From Roseiarcus sp963761435 (GTDB taxonomy: Bacteria; Pseudomonadota; Alphaproteobacteria; Rhizobiales; Beijerinckiaceae): a stretch of 64,000 nucleotides of DNA. The translations under genes were made by a program, and so were the position numbers. The stretch spans positions 1 through 64,000 of the forward strand of contig CAVXHJ010000029.1 in the NCBI GenBank assembly GCA_963761435.1. Reading direction: 5' to 3'. Below are positions 55,151-62,811 of the stretch, piece after piece. The notes under the pieces were generated by a model. The model was not told where the DNA came from. It made no database searches and saw nothing but the letters and a program-made list of their open reading frames with translations. Numbering within the stretch: position 1 is the stretch's first letter; the number at the start of each line of letters is the position of its first letter.

Positions 55151-55723
55151 TTCCAAATTTGACCCAGCGCCGGGTCCGCTGACCGGCCCCCTTGGCCCTG
55201 TCCCGCCAGCCCGACCCGCAGGCTCGAATGGTCAAGGGCCGAGCCAGTCGAGGCTTCGGTTGCTGGTTTCCGAGAGGGGAGGAGAGCCTGATTCGGCCTG
55301 ATTCGAAGCCCGCCGCCCCTCAAAGCCGAAAACGAGATCCGGCGGCCGGTCCATGCCGCTCGCCTCCCGAGGCGAGGTGACCGTCCGATGACAGCCTCGT
55401 GGGCGGCTTCGCGGGAGCCCGGGGGATCGGGAAGCGTCGGCAGGACGTCGATCGCCGCGGCTTCTCGCCCGCGGCCCGCGGGTGCATTGAGGTTGAACGT
55501 CGCGCTGCGGGAGGCGCCGCGGTTCCGCTACGGTCGGCGCCTCTTTACTCGGCGCCTCTTTACTCTGGCTTTATTCCGGCTTCTGGGCGGCGCCGATCGC
55601 GATGCTCGCGAAGCCCCGCTCGGGCGCTCCTGGGAGCGGCCATCGGCCATTCTCTACGGCGCCGGCGAGGCCGCGCGCCGGGCGACCGAACCTCACGGCG
55701 GACAGTGAATCCCTGCCGCAAAC

Positions 55724-55751
55724 AAAAAGCCCCGGAGCTTTCGCTCCGGGG
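55724..55751 (-). terminator. Rho-independent terminator of the second porin gene
   Basis: Minus strand: CCCCGGAGC, loop GAAA, GCTCCGGGG, then CTTTTTG. It is the same stem as the terminator at 53112-53141, ~30 bp after the porin stop at 55781. Confidence 0.82.
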
Positions 55752-55780
55752 TCCATGGAGGTCAACTGTTCGGCAGGCGA

Positions 55781-57432
55781 TCAGAAGTAACGGGTGATGC
55801 GGAAGCCTGCCGGCGAAGCCGTCGCTGACGCCGTGCCAGTCGCCAGGAACGAAGAATTCGTTCGATTGGCCCTGGTTGTAGACGGTCCCCAGGAAGCCGC
55901 TCGGCGTCGCCTGGTTCGTGCTCTGGTACATCAGCTCGAGGTCGAAGTTCAGATTGTTGACCGGGTTCCAGCCGAGGTCCGCGCCGACCAGCCAGGTCGT
56001 TGCCGTCGGCGACAACGGGCCTTGCGCGAACTGCGCCAGGCCGCAGCCGAGGCCGTAGATGGAGCAGCCGCCGCCCTGATTGCTCCACTTCAGCTGGCCG
56101 ACCGACGCTTCGAGATCGAGATAGAATTGCGGCGTGAAGTGGTGCTCGATCAGGGCCGAGACCGACCACGCGGTCGGCTTCGACCACGAGTTGGTTACGG
56201 GGTTGAAAAAGGCGTCCTGCATGAACATCGGCTGGCCGTTGCCGTTGACCTGGCCGTTCTCGCCCCACATCATGTCGGGGAGACCGGAGTACCAGACCGC
56301 GCTCTGGGTGTAAGCGCCGGTGATCAGGAAGTCGTCGCCGGCGCCGAATGACGGCAGGTTGATCTTCACGCCCGCGTCGATGCCCCAGCCGATCTGGTTT
56401 TCCTGAGCGTTGCAGGCCACACCGCCGCTGACGCCGCAGCCCGCAGACCCGCTGAGAAGGTTATATGGAGCGGCGTTGTATGCGGTGTCGTAGACGTTGA
56501 CGTTGTGGATCACGCCGGAGACCTGCGCCTCGCCCCAGCCCTGCTTGACATGCAACGCGCCGACGACGTCCGGCCACTTCTGCCCGCCGAAGGTGATGAG
56601 CGACGGGCTTAAGCCGCCGATGTTGGCGAAATTCGGCGCGCCAAAATCGGTGCCGTTGTTGCCCGAGGCGCCAAACGCGTTCACCTGGCCCGGACTCTCC
56701 GCCGAGACCGTCGCGGTGAAGCCGCCGCCAAAGGATGCGGTATAGGCGAGGAGGGTAGGCTGGTTGTAGCCCTTCCGGTCGGGTGAGGCGAAGTTCGCCC
56801 AGTTGTCGCCGCCGCCGGTGAACGAGATAGAACGACTGCGCCTTACCGGCCGTGAGGCCCGCCCAGGTCAGGAAGCCGGTGTTGAGGTAGATGGCGTTGA
56901 CGTTGTCGAACCCGTTGCCCGCTTCAGCATTGATATCGAAATGGCCGATCAGGGGGCCGTAGGCGGTGTTCGAGGCGATGTCGAACCCGAAATTGGCGCG
57001 GGTCGTCCAGCCGGTCTCATTGCGGTTGAAGGTCGTGTTGTTTTGAGCGGCGCTGGCCTGCAAGGAGGACCCGCTGGGTACGTTGGTGCAGAAGTCGAGC
57101 AGCCAGCAAATGCCCGCCAGAAGCGGCAGCCACGGCAGGCATTCTGCGGAACGCAGGCAGGAATTCGAGGCCGCCGCAGCCGCGTCTCCAATCGACCCGT
57201 AGTTGTACTGGGTGCTGAGGTTGCCGCCTTCGAACTGCGCGGTGATGTAACCTGAGAACTTCACGCAGGTGTCTGATCCCGGCAGGGTCCAGCCGGTGAT
57301 GCCGCCGACGTTACAAACTTTGACGTATTCGACCGGCGCCGCCTTCTTCGTCGGAAGATCGGCCGCCTGCGCGCTGGCGACAGCGACGATGCCCGCCGCC
57401 GACCCCATGAGAATGCTCTTAATGAGCGTCAT
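55781..57432 (-). pseudogene. Porin (Porin_2 type), two frameshifts
   Basis: ATG 57432 has a textbook AGGAGGTCACAT before it. The signal is MTLIKSILMGSAAGIVAVAS, then AADLPTKKAAPVEYVKVCNV. An extra base at 56826 breaks the frame after GKAQSFY; it resumes SFTGGGDNWANFAS. The second part (HVKQGWGEAQVSGVIHNVN, FTPQFYLDLEASVGQLKW, FDLELMYQSTNQATPSGFLG) is intact until an apparent extra base near 55802. This hides the true ending ITRYF and stop at 55781. Unrepaired, the protein loses the terminal Phe needed for outer-membrane assembly. Confidence 0.83.
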
Positions 57433-57652
57433 ATGTGACCTCCTGTTCAACATTATCGGCGTCGGGTCGCCTGCCGCCTGACTGCCAATTCGTCCGGACG
57501 TCGGCGCGTTGCCCCAGCAAGTCGTCGAACCCGGCCGCGATCGGGAATCGCCCCCTCGCGCAGTCGACACTACGCTTATTGTCCCTGCACTCAACCAAGA
57601 TTTGGCAATAAATCGCCAACTCAGCGCCATTATTCATGACATGTTGCAAATG

Positions 57653-57660
57653 CGACACAA
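57653..57660 (-). promoter_or_regulatory. TTGTGTCG box upstream of porin 2
   Basis: On the minus strand TTGTGTCG, identical to the box upstream of porin 1 (55022-55029). It may be a -35 element; a possible -10 is the AATAAT ~20 bp downstream. The spacing is loose, so a regulator site is an alternative. Confidence 0.35.
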
Positions 57661-57974
57661 TTGCATGGCATTCTATATTTGATAAATCGTCATTTATAAA
57701 TATTACTTTAGTCGTCATCCGCAGTTGGCGTAACAAATATACTACAATACACTAAATATAGTTTTATATTATGAGTTTTATAAATTATAATTTAGATCTT
57801 ATACGACTGCCAATCGATCGGCTCGGGGGTCGATTATCTGTCAATTCGCCGCTAAGCCGAGAATATCAGCAAGAGGACGCCCAATACGCGCGTCGGTTCT
57901 TCACCGACCCCGCTGTCGACACGGCTTCAGAGGCGCGCCGCGGGCGGCGGAGCGCCAAAGCTTAAATCGCCGCA

Positions 57975-58032
57975 CAGAAAAAGGCGCCTGAACCCCTGAT
58001 TGGATTGTGTCGCGCGCAAAACCGCACACCCA
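57975..58032. repeat. Copy B of a ~60-bp dispersed repeat
   Basis: Begins CAGAAAAAGGCGCCT and ends AAAACCGCACACCCA, with CTGATTGG in between, the same order as at 22498-22556. It lies 45 bp downstream of the acpS stop. Confidence 0.55.
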
Positions 58033-58076
58033 GGGGCGGACCGGATAATGCGGGGTCCAAAAGCCCGGCGCCGGCC

Positions 58077-58496
58077 CTACCTGCTCCGTCCGGACTCCTG
58101 CGAGGGGCGGGCCTCGATGACCACGAACGCCTGCGCGAAGCCCTTCTCGTCGGTGATGGTGAGATGGATGACCGGCTCGGTTCCCCCCGGCAGGATCGCT
58201 TTCAGCCGCTCGGCCGCGCCGCCGGTCAGCCGCATGGTCGGCTGCCCGGAGGGAAGGTTGACCACGCCCATGTCGCGCCAGAACACGCCGCGTCTCAGGC
58301 CGGTGCCCAGCGCCTTGGCGCAGGCCTCCTTGGCGGCGAACCGCTTGGCGTACGAGGCGCCCCGTCCGGCCCGCCGCTCCGAGCGGCGCTGCTCGATCTC
58401 GGTGAAGCAACGGTCAATGAAGCGCTCGCCGAAGCGCTCAAGCGTTCTCTCGACGCGCTCGATGTCGCAGAGGTCGCTGCCGATCCCGATGATCAC
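58077..58496 (-). CDS. acpS: Holo-[acyl-carrier-protein] synthase
   Basis: GTG 58496 (139 aa) is chosen because it begins MIIGIGSDLCDIERVE, the AcpS start, and overlaps the pdxJ stop (GTGA). The frame extends to 58679 but that part is shadow. The metal-binding Asp (GSDLCDI) and Glu in FAAKEACAKALGTG are present. It transfers phosphopantetheine from CoA to apo-ACP. It is the last gene of pyrE-pdxJ-acpS. Confidence 0.92.
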   Translation of the reverse strand: MIIGIGSDLCDIERVERTLERFGERFIDRCFTEIEQRRSERRAGRGASYAKRFAAKEACAKALGTGLRRGVFWRDMGVVNLPSGQPTMRLTGGAAERLKAILPGGTEPVIHLTITDEKGFAQAFVVIEARPSQESGRSR

Positions 58497-59251
58497 CGCC
58501 GCCGCTCCGCCGACGCCCGCCCCTCGGCCATCGCCAAGCGCATCGCCTTCACGGTTTCGGCGAGCCCGACGAAGATCGCTTCGCCAACGAGAAAATGGCC
58601 GATGTTGAGTTCGACGATCTGCGGCAGCGCGGCAATAAGGCGCGCTGTCTCGTAGTCGAGGCCGTGGCCGGCGTGACATTCGAGCCCAAGCGCCGCAGCC
58701 TCGGCGGCGGCGATCCTGAGGCGCCCGAATTCGTAGTCAACCTTGGCCGCGTCGCTGCGCGCCCGCGCGTCGCACCACGCACCGGTGTGCAACTCGACCA
58801 CCGGACTTCCAAGTTCGGCGCTGGCCTTGAGCGCCTCGAACGACGGTTCGATAAACATCGAGACCCGGATTCCCGCGCGCGCCAGCTCGGCGACGTACGG
58901 CCTCAACGTCTTAAACCCGCCAACCACGTCGAGGCCCCCCTCGGTCGTGCGCTCGGTCCGCTTTTCAGGAACGATGCAGCAGGCATGCGGACGAACGCTG
59001 AGCGCGATGTCGAGCATGGCCTCGGTCGCCGCCATCTCGAAATTGAGCGGCTTCTCGATTGAAGCCTTGAGACGCCGCATGTCGTCGTCGTGAATGTGCC
59101 GGCGATCCTCGCGCAGATGCGCGGTGATTCCGTCGGCGCCGGCTTCGATCGCAAGCAGCGCCGCGCGCACGGGATCGGGAAGGGCGCCGCCGCGGGCGTT
59201 GCGCACGGTCGCGACGTGGTCCACGTTGACGCCGAGCCGCAACGTTGTCAT
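58493..59251 (-). CDS. pdxJ: Pyridoxine 5'-phosphate synthase
   Basis: ATG 59251 (252 aa), with GGGGAG upstream; the frame to 59293 only adds a short non-conserved start. MTTLRLGVNVDHVATVRNAR, GITAHLREDRRHIHDDD, KPLNFEMAATEAMLDIA and CHAGHGLDYET with VELNIGHFLVGEAIF are PdxJ signatures, including active-site His and Glu. It condenses 3-amino-1-hydroxyacetone phosphate with deoxyxylulose 5-phosphate in vitamin B6 synthesis. It is coupled to acpS. Confidence 0.94.
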   Translation of the reverse strand: MTTLRLGVNVDHVATVRNARGGALPDPVRAALLAIEAGADGITAHLREDRRHIHDDDMRRLKASIEKPLNFEMAATEAMLDIALSVRPHACCIVPEKRTERTTEGGLDVVGGFKTLRPYVAELARAGIRVSMFIEPSFEALKASAELGSPVVELHTGAWCDARARSDAAKVDYEFGRLRIAAAEAAALGLECHAGHGLDYETARLIAALPQIVELNIGHFLVGEAIFVGLAETVKAMRLAMAEGRASAERRR

Positions 59252-59289
59252 GGGACTGCTCCCCTTCTGGTTGGGAACTTGGCTTGCGA

Positions 59290-59895
59290 TCATGCCGCGC
59301 TGGCGGTCGCGCGGCTCCCCGGCTTGACTGGCGGGAGCGCCGCAAGCTCTGGCGGCAGCGCGTCGGGCGAATAAGCCGGAATGTCAAGCGTCGCGAGCGC
59401 GACGCGCCGCACGCCGAGATCCGCCTTGCCCCCGGACCGATCGATGAGGCAGGCGGCGCCGACGATAGTCCCCGGATGCTCGGCCAGCGCCTTCAGCGCC
59501 TCGCGCGAAGAGAGGCCGGTGGTGATGATGTCCTCGACCATCAGCACGCGCGCGCCCGGCGCAATCGAGAACCCGCGACGCAGCTTGAAGACTCCGTTCT
59601 CGCGCTCGACGAAGATCGCCTTCGCGCCGAGCCAGCGCGCCGTCTCGTAGCCCGGAACAATGCCCCCGAGCGCGGGCGACGCAACAATGTCGATTGGTCC
59701 GAACGTCTCGCGCGCCTTCGCGGCGAGCGCGCGGCAAAGACGTTCGGTGCGGGCCGGATCCTGGAAGACGAACATCTTCTGCAGGAACACCGGCGAGTGC
59801 AGCCCGGACGAGAGGATGAAATGCCCGGTTAGCAACGCTCCCGCGGCGCGAAACTCGTCAAGCGCCTCATCCGGGGTTAGCATTGGGCTCGTCAT
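59290..59895 (-). CDS. pyrE: Orotate phosphoribosyltransferase
   Basis: ATG 59895 (201 aa) with AAGAGGAG upstream. GHFILSSGLHSPVFLQK, VASPALGGIVPGYETAR and the PRPP-binding loop RVLMVEDIITTG identify PyrE, which makes orotidine 5'-phosphate in pyrimidine synthesis. The frame to 60135 overlaps the cupin gene and is not used. 38 bp separate it from pdxJ, suggesting one operon. Confidence 0.92.
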   Translation of the reverse strand: MTSPMLTPDEALDEFRAAGALLTGHFILSSGLHSPVFLQKMFVFQDPARTERLCRALAAKARETFGPIDIVASPALGGIVPGYETARWLGAKAIFVERENGVFKLRRGFSIAPGARVLMVEDIITTGLSSREALKALAEHPGTIVGAACLIDRSGGKADLGVRRVALATLDIPAYSPDALPPELAALPPVKPGSRATASAA

Positions 59896-59973
59896 GTCTC
59901 CTCTTAGCAGGCCGCCGATCGGCGCGCCAAGACAACGCAGCTCAGGCCGCGGTGACCGCATGAGGCGCGATCG

Positions 59974-60393
59974 ATGCCGGCAATAGCCAAACCCTTCGAG
60001 ACCAAGGCCCTGGGCCTCGCGCCGGACGCGACGGCGCCGGACGGAACGGCAGTGCGCCTGCTGCTGAGTCTCGAGGGCGGAAGCATGGCGCATTTCGAAT
60101 TGCCCGCGGGAGCCGTCTCGCATCCGGTGACCCATCGAACCGTCGAGGAAATCTGGTTCATTGTGAGCGGGCGGGGCAGCATTTGGCGCCGCCAGGACGA
60201 CCTTGAACGGATCGAGGCTTTGAGCCCCGGCGTGTCCCTGACCATCCCACTCGGAACGGCGTTTCAGTTCCGCGCCGAGGCCGGCGCCCCGCTCTCCTTC
60301 GTCGCGATCACCATGCCCCCTTGGCCCGGCTCAGGCGAGGCCCTGCCGGTCCCTGGCCCATGGCCGCCGACGATCGCCGCGGGGCCCGCCTGA
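59974..60393 (+). CDS. Cupin-domain protein
   Basis: 139 aa. A single cupin fold: LLLSLEGGSMAHFELPAGAV, THRTVEEIWFIVSGRGSIWRR and SLTIPLGTAFQFRAEAGAP. The first motif keeps His-Pro-x-Thr-His and Glu-Glu (metal-binding His/Glu), so a metal site is plausible. The C-terminal PPWPGSGEALPVPGPWPP is proline-rich. Function unknown. Divergent from pyrE. Confidence 0.75.
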   Translation: MPAIAKPFETKALGLAPDATAPDGTAVRLLLSLEGGSMAHFELPAGAVSHPVTHRTVEEIWFIVSGRGSIWRRQDDLERIEALSPGVSLTIPLGTAFQFRAEAGAPLSFVAITMPPWPGSGEALPVPGPWPPTIAAGPA

Positions 60394-60445
60394 AGCGCTC
60401 TTGCGCCAACGCTCCCTCGCTGCTAGCGCACTGACGAAACGCGCC

Positions 60446-60521
60446 GCCGGTTTAGCTCAGCTGGTAGAGCAACGGTTTTGTAAACCGTGGGTCGGGGGTT
60501 CGAGTCCCTCAACCGGCACCA
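60446..60521 (+). tRNA. tRNA-Thr (anticodon UGU)
   Basis: 76 nt including an encoded CCA. Acceptor GCCGGTT pairs with AACCGGC; the D-arm has GCTC AGCTGGTAGAGC. The anticodon stem ACGGT/ACCGT surrounds TTTGTAA (TGT, Thr). The T-arm is GGGGGTTCGAGTCCCTC. The integrase of a mobile element begins ~110 bp downstream, so its 3' end is a probable attachment site. Confidence 0.95.
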
Positions 60522-60546
60522 ACAAAATAAATTACTTAACTCACAA

Positions 60547-60588
60547 TGTACCCGCCGCTTTGACACCGTTGTGTCGCATATTGTACCC
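60547..60588. promoter_or_regulatory. Repeat cluster between tRNA and integrase
   Basis: TGTACCC occurs at 60547-60553 and again at 60582-60588, flanking the palindrome GACAC CGTT GTGTC (60562-60575). It lies 41-82 bp before the integrase ATG. It could be integrase arm sites or an operator for an element-coded repressor. Confidence 0.35.
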
Positions 60589-60628
60589 CTGACGGTGATA
60601 TTTTTTAAGCGAAAAAGAGGAGGACGAT

Positions 60629-61630
60629 ATGCCCGAGAAAAACATGTATTTGCGCGGCGAGGTCTGGTGGTTGCGCTCGAAGGTCGCCGGGCACGACTGC
60701 CGCGAATCGCTCCACACGTCGGACGTTCGCGAAGCTCGCCGGTTCCGCGACAAGAGGCTGAAAGAGATCGAGGGCGAAGCTTGGCGCGGCAAGGCAAGGG
60801 TCGAATGGCGGGCGGCGGTCGTCCGGAGTGGATCGAGCACATCAAGGGGCAAGTGTCGGACTCGACGTTGAAGCGCTATGCGGTCAGCGTTGCTCAGGTG
60901 ACGCCTTATCTTGAAGCGTTGAGCGTCGACAAGATTGACGCGAAGGTCATCGCGAGCCTCGTGCAGGCGCGTAGAAAGGCCGGGGCCACGCCCGCCACAT
61001 GCAAGCGAGACCTGACGGCTATATCGTCCGTGCTGCGCTGTGCGCAGACCCTCGGGCAGCGGGAAGGCAATCCGGCGCTGGACCATGCCCGGCTCTTGCA
61101 GGAAAGACACGCGCCGATCGCCCTGCCGACCGACGACGCCATTGAGGCAGTTTGCACCGCCGCGTCGCCCGAGTTCGCCGCTTTCGTCGTCGCGGCTCGA
61201 TTGACCGGCGCTCGGCAGGGCGAGCTTGTCGCCGTCAAATGGCCGGCCTTCAACGAGGCGGCGGCGACATTGGAGATCGTCGGGAAGGGATCGAAGCGAA
61301 GAACCATATCGCTGTCGCCTGCCGCGCTAACTCATATCAAGCGATTGGCGCGCCACGGCGCTCATATCTTCTGCGCTCGCGACGGAAAGCCGTTGACGAA
61401 CGCCGCGTGGGACTTCCGCCGCGATCTCGCACAGGCTCGGCGCAAGACTGAGTTCCGACGATTTCGCTATCACGATTTGCGGCATCTCGCCGCCGTCGAA
61501 GATGCTTCGGTCAGGGACAGGCATCTACCGCGTCTCGCAGCACCTTGGGCATACCAGCGTCGAATTGACGCAAAGGGTCTATCTGAGCTTCCTGACGCCC
61601 GAGGAAGCAGACCGGGCGAAACTCGCCTAG
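60629..61630 (+). pseudogene. Tyrosine site-specific integrase, two frameshifts
   Basis: ATG 60629 has AGGAGGACGAT before it. The frame starts MPEKNMYLRGEVWWLRSKV. It breaks near 60830, continues EWIEHIKGQVSDSTLKRYAV, ARLTGARQGELVAVKW (catalytic Arg), GKGSKRRTISL (Lys) and FRYHDLRH (HxxR), breaks again near 61495, and ends MLRSGTGIYRVSQHLGHTSV, ELTQRVYLSFL with the nucleophile Tyr and TAG at 61628-61630. All catalytic residues therefore exist, spread over three frames. It lies next to tRNA-Thr and would have integrated the element. Confidence 0.8.
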
Positions 61631-61926
61631 CTCGATAGCCGATCGCTGCGACGTGGCGGCGACGTTCGGGAAGCAGCACGGCGACGTGCTGCGGGCGATC
61701 AACGACCGCTCGATCGCCGAAAGGCCGACGCCGCCGTCAACCTCCGGCCCCATCGTTAGGGACCGAATGCGCCGATCGCTGCGGAAAGTGGGGAAGGCGG
61801 ACGAACGCTGAGACACTTCGTTTATAAGGCGATCAAACAGGAAATTAGCCCTTTGTATCAAGGTAATAGCTACAATATGAAGCCTTGGCTTAAACATTAC
61901 AAATGCGCCCGTGTTCACGATTTGTC

Positions 61927-62025
61927 TTGCATTTGCGCTCGAAAAAGCGTTATTATGAAGTTCTGTGATGGGGGACGTGCGCCCAATTATCACGGTCGTT
62001 CACCGGCTTTAAGGCCGGTTTTTTT
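61927..62025 (+). ncRNA. Candidate small RNA with promoter and terminator
   Basis: TTGCAT (61927-61932), 18 bp, TATTAT (61951-61956) form a plausible promoter. A transcript from ~61963 would end at the strong terminator 62002-62025, giving ~60 nt. No frame in it is convincing. Alternative: the 3' tail of a longer transcript. Confidence 0.35.
62002..62025 (+). terminator. Rho-independent terminator inside the integrated element
   Basis: ACCGGC, loop TTTAAG, GCCGGT, followed by seven T. It ends one base before the ATG of the small frame at 62026. Confidence 0.8.
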
Positions 62026-62217
62026 ATGCTCGCGACCGTGGAACGCGACGCCTCGCGTGCGCCGCTCTTGCGCTGTGAACGCGACTTCATGGACTCCGCT
62101 CTCGAATGGCTTTCGTACCTCGGCGACGAGTTGGAGGCCGTGCGCAAGACGTTCGTCGCTTGGCTGAAGGGGAAGGCTGCGGGCCACGGCACCATGAAGG
62201 CATGGCAAGGCCGATAA
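62026..62217 (+). CDS. Small element-coded hypothetical protein
   Basis: 63 aa. The first ATG abuts the terminator T-run, so a downstream ATG at 62089 (MDSALEWLSYLGDELEAVRK) is a likelier start. The sequence is helical and charged with no known domain. Its place between integrase and HTH gene fits small phage genes. The evidence is only a clean frame. Confidence 0.3.
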   Translation: MLATVERDASRAPLLRCERDFMDSALEWLSYLGDELEAVRKTFVAWLKGKAAGHGTMKAWQGR

Positions 62218-62339
62218 TGGCGTGCTGAACGGCTCCGTCGCTCATGCTCGCAAGCGCTCAATCCCGGCCGCTTCGATAAGCCTCTCCGCAAAGCCGCGTA
62301 GGCCGCTTCCATTTCCTATCCAGAGCCGAGCGCGCCTTC

Positions 62340-62579
62340 ATGGGCGCCGCTTCTTTTGCTTCCCGATCAATCTCGATCAACCCCGACCTTTCCCGAAAGG
62401 AGGCCGTTATAAATCAGTCACCCTACTTCACCAAGCGTGAGGCGTCCGAATATCTAAGATGCACTGAGCGCCACGTCGACAGATTGCGACAAGCCGGCCG
62501 GCTCCAAACCGTCAAGCTCGCCGGCTCGGCGAAGGCGGTTCGTTTCCGCCGCGAGGCCATTGAAGCGCTGGCCCGATGA
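62340..62579 (+). CDS. Excisionase/AlpA-like HTH protein
   Basis: 79 aa. YFTKREASEYLRCTERHVDR and LRQAGRLQTVKLAGSAKAVR with FRREAIEAL form a winged HTH of the HTH_17 (excisionase/AlpA) type. The first ~25 residues are not conserved, so the true start may be internal. Such proteins steer excision or activate element genes. It lies upstream of the primase on the same strand. Confidence 0.75.
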   Translation: MGAASFASRSISINPDLSRKEAVINQSPYFTKREASEYLRCTERHVDRLRQAGRLQTVKLAGSAKAVRFRREAIEALAR

Positions 62580-62811
62580 GCCACCGGCCGCAGTTTCGTT
62601 CGCGTCTGAAGCCAAGCGACCGCGATTGCGCTTGCGGACGAATGCAAGTCTTCGCAAGCTGTTTTAGTCAACTCCTATCGTCGAAGCCGCTCTTGCGGCC
62701 TGATCCCATCCGATCACCTATCGCCGCATGTCGCTCATGTGGTGCGGCCCGTCGCCTTTCCTCGTTGAGCAGGTGAGGTTTTAGCACGAATAAGTCAACG
62801 AGTGAGATCTT

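Larger units (their letters stand above)
54812..55723. other. 0.9-kb region between the two porin genes
   Basis: It carries the leader and promoter region of porin 1 (candidate promoter 55002-55029) and a tRNA-like fragment (55129-55150). The rest (55160-55720) is GC-rich sequence whose frames show no family resemblance. No gene is supported. Confidence 0.5.
57433..58076. other. AT-rich intergenic region upstream of porin 2
   Basis: About 640 bp. The stretch ~57595-57800 is strikingly AT-rich (CATTTATAAATATTAC, TTTTATATTATGAG, AAATTATAATTTAG) in a GC-rich genome. It holds the porin-type box CGACACAA (57653-57660) ~220 bp before the porin ATG. A 64-aa frame at 57771-57965 lacks any family resemblance. 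A dispersed repeat lies at 57975-58032. Confidence 0.55.

Noticed and set aside
57771..57965. A 64-codon frame in the AT-rich region
   Set aside because: No ribosome site, no domain; its composition changes abruptly within the frame.
61511..61993. A 160-codon minus-strand frame in the integrated element
   Set aside because: Overlaps the integrase 3' end, which is supported by conserved residues, and covers the candidate promoter and sRNA; no family resemblance.
62576..62776. A 66-codon frame overlapping the HTH gene stop (ATGA)
   Set aside because: The overlap is attractive, but the sequence (Arg/Ser/Cys-rich) shows no domain, and the region has other frameshifts, so it cannot be trusted.
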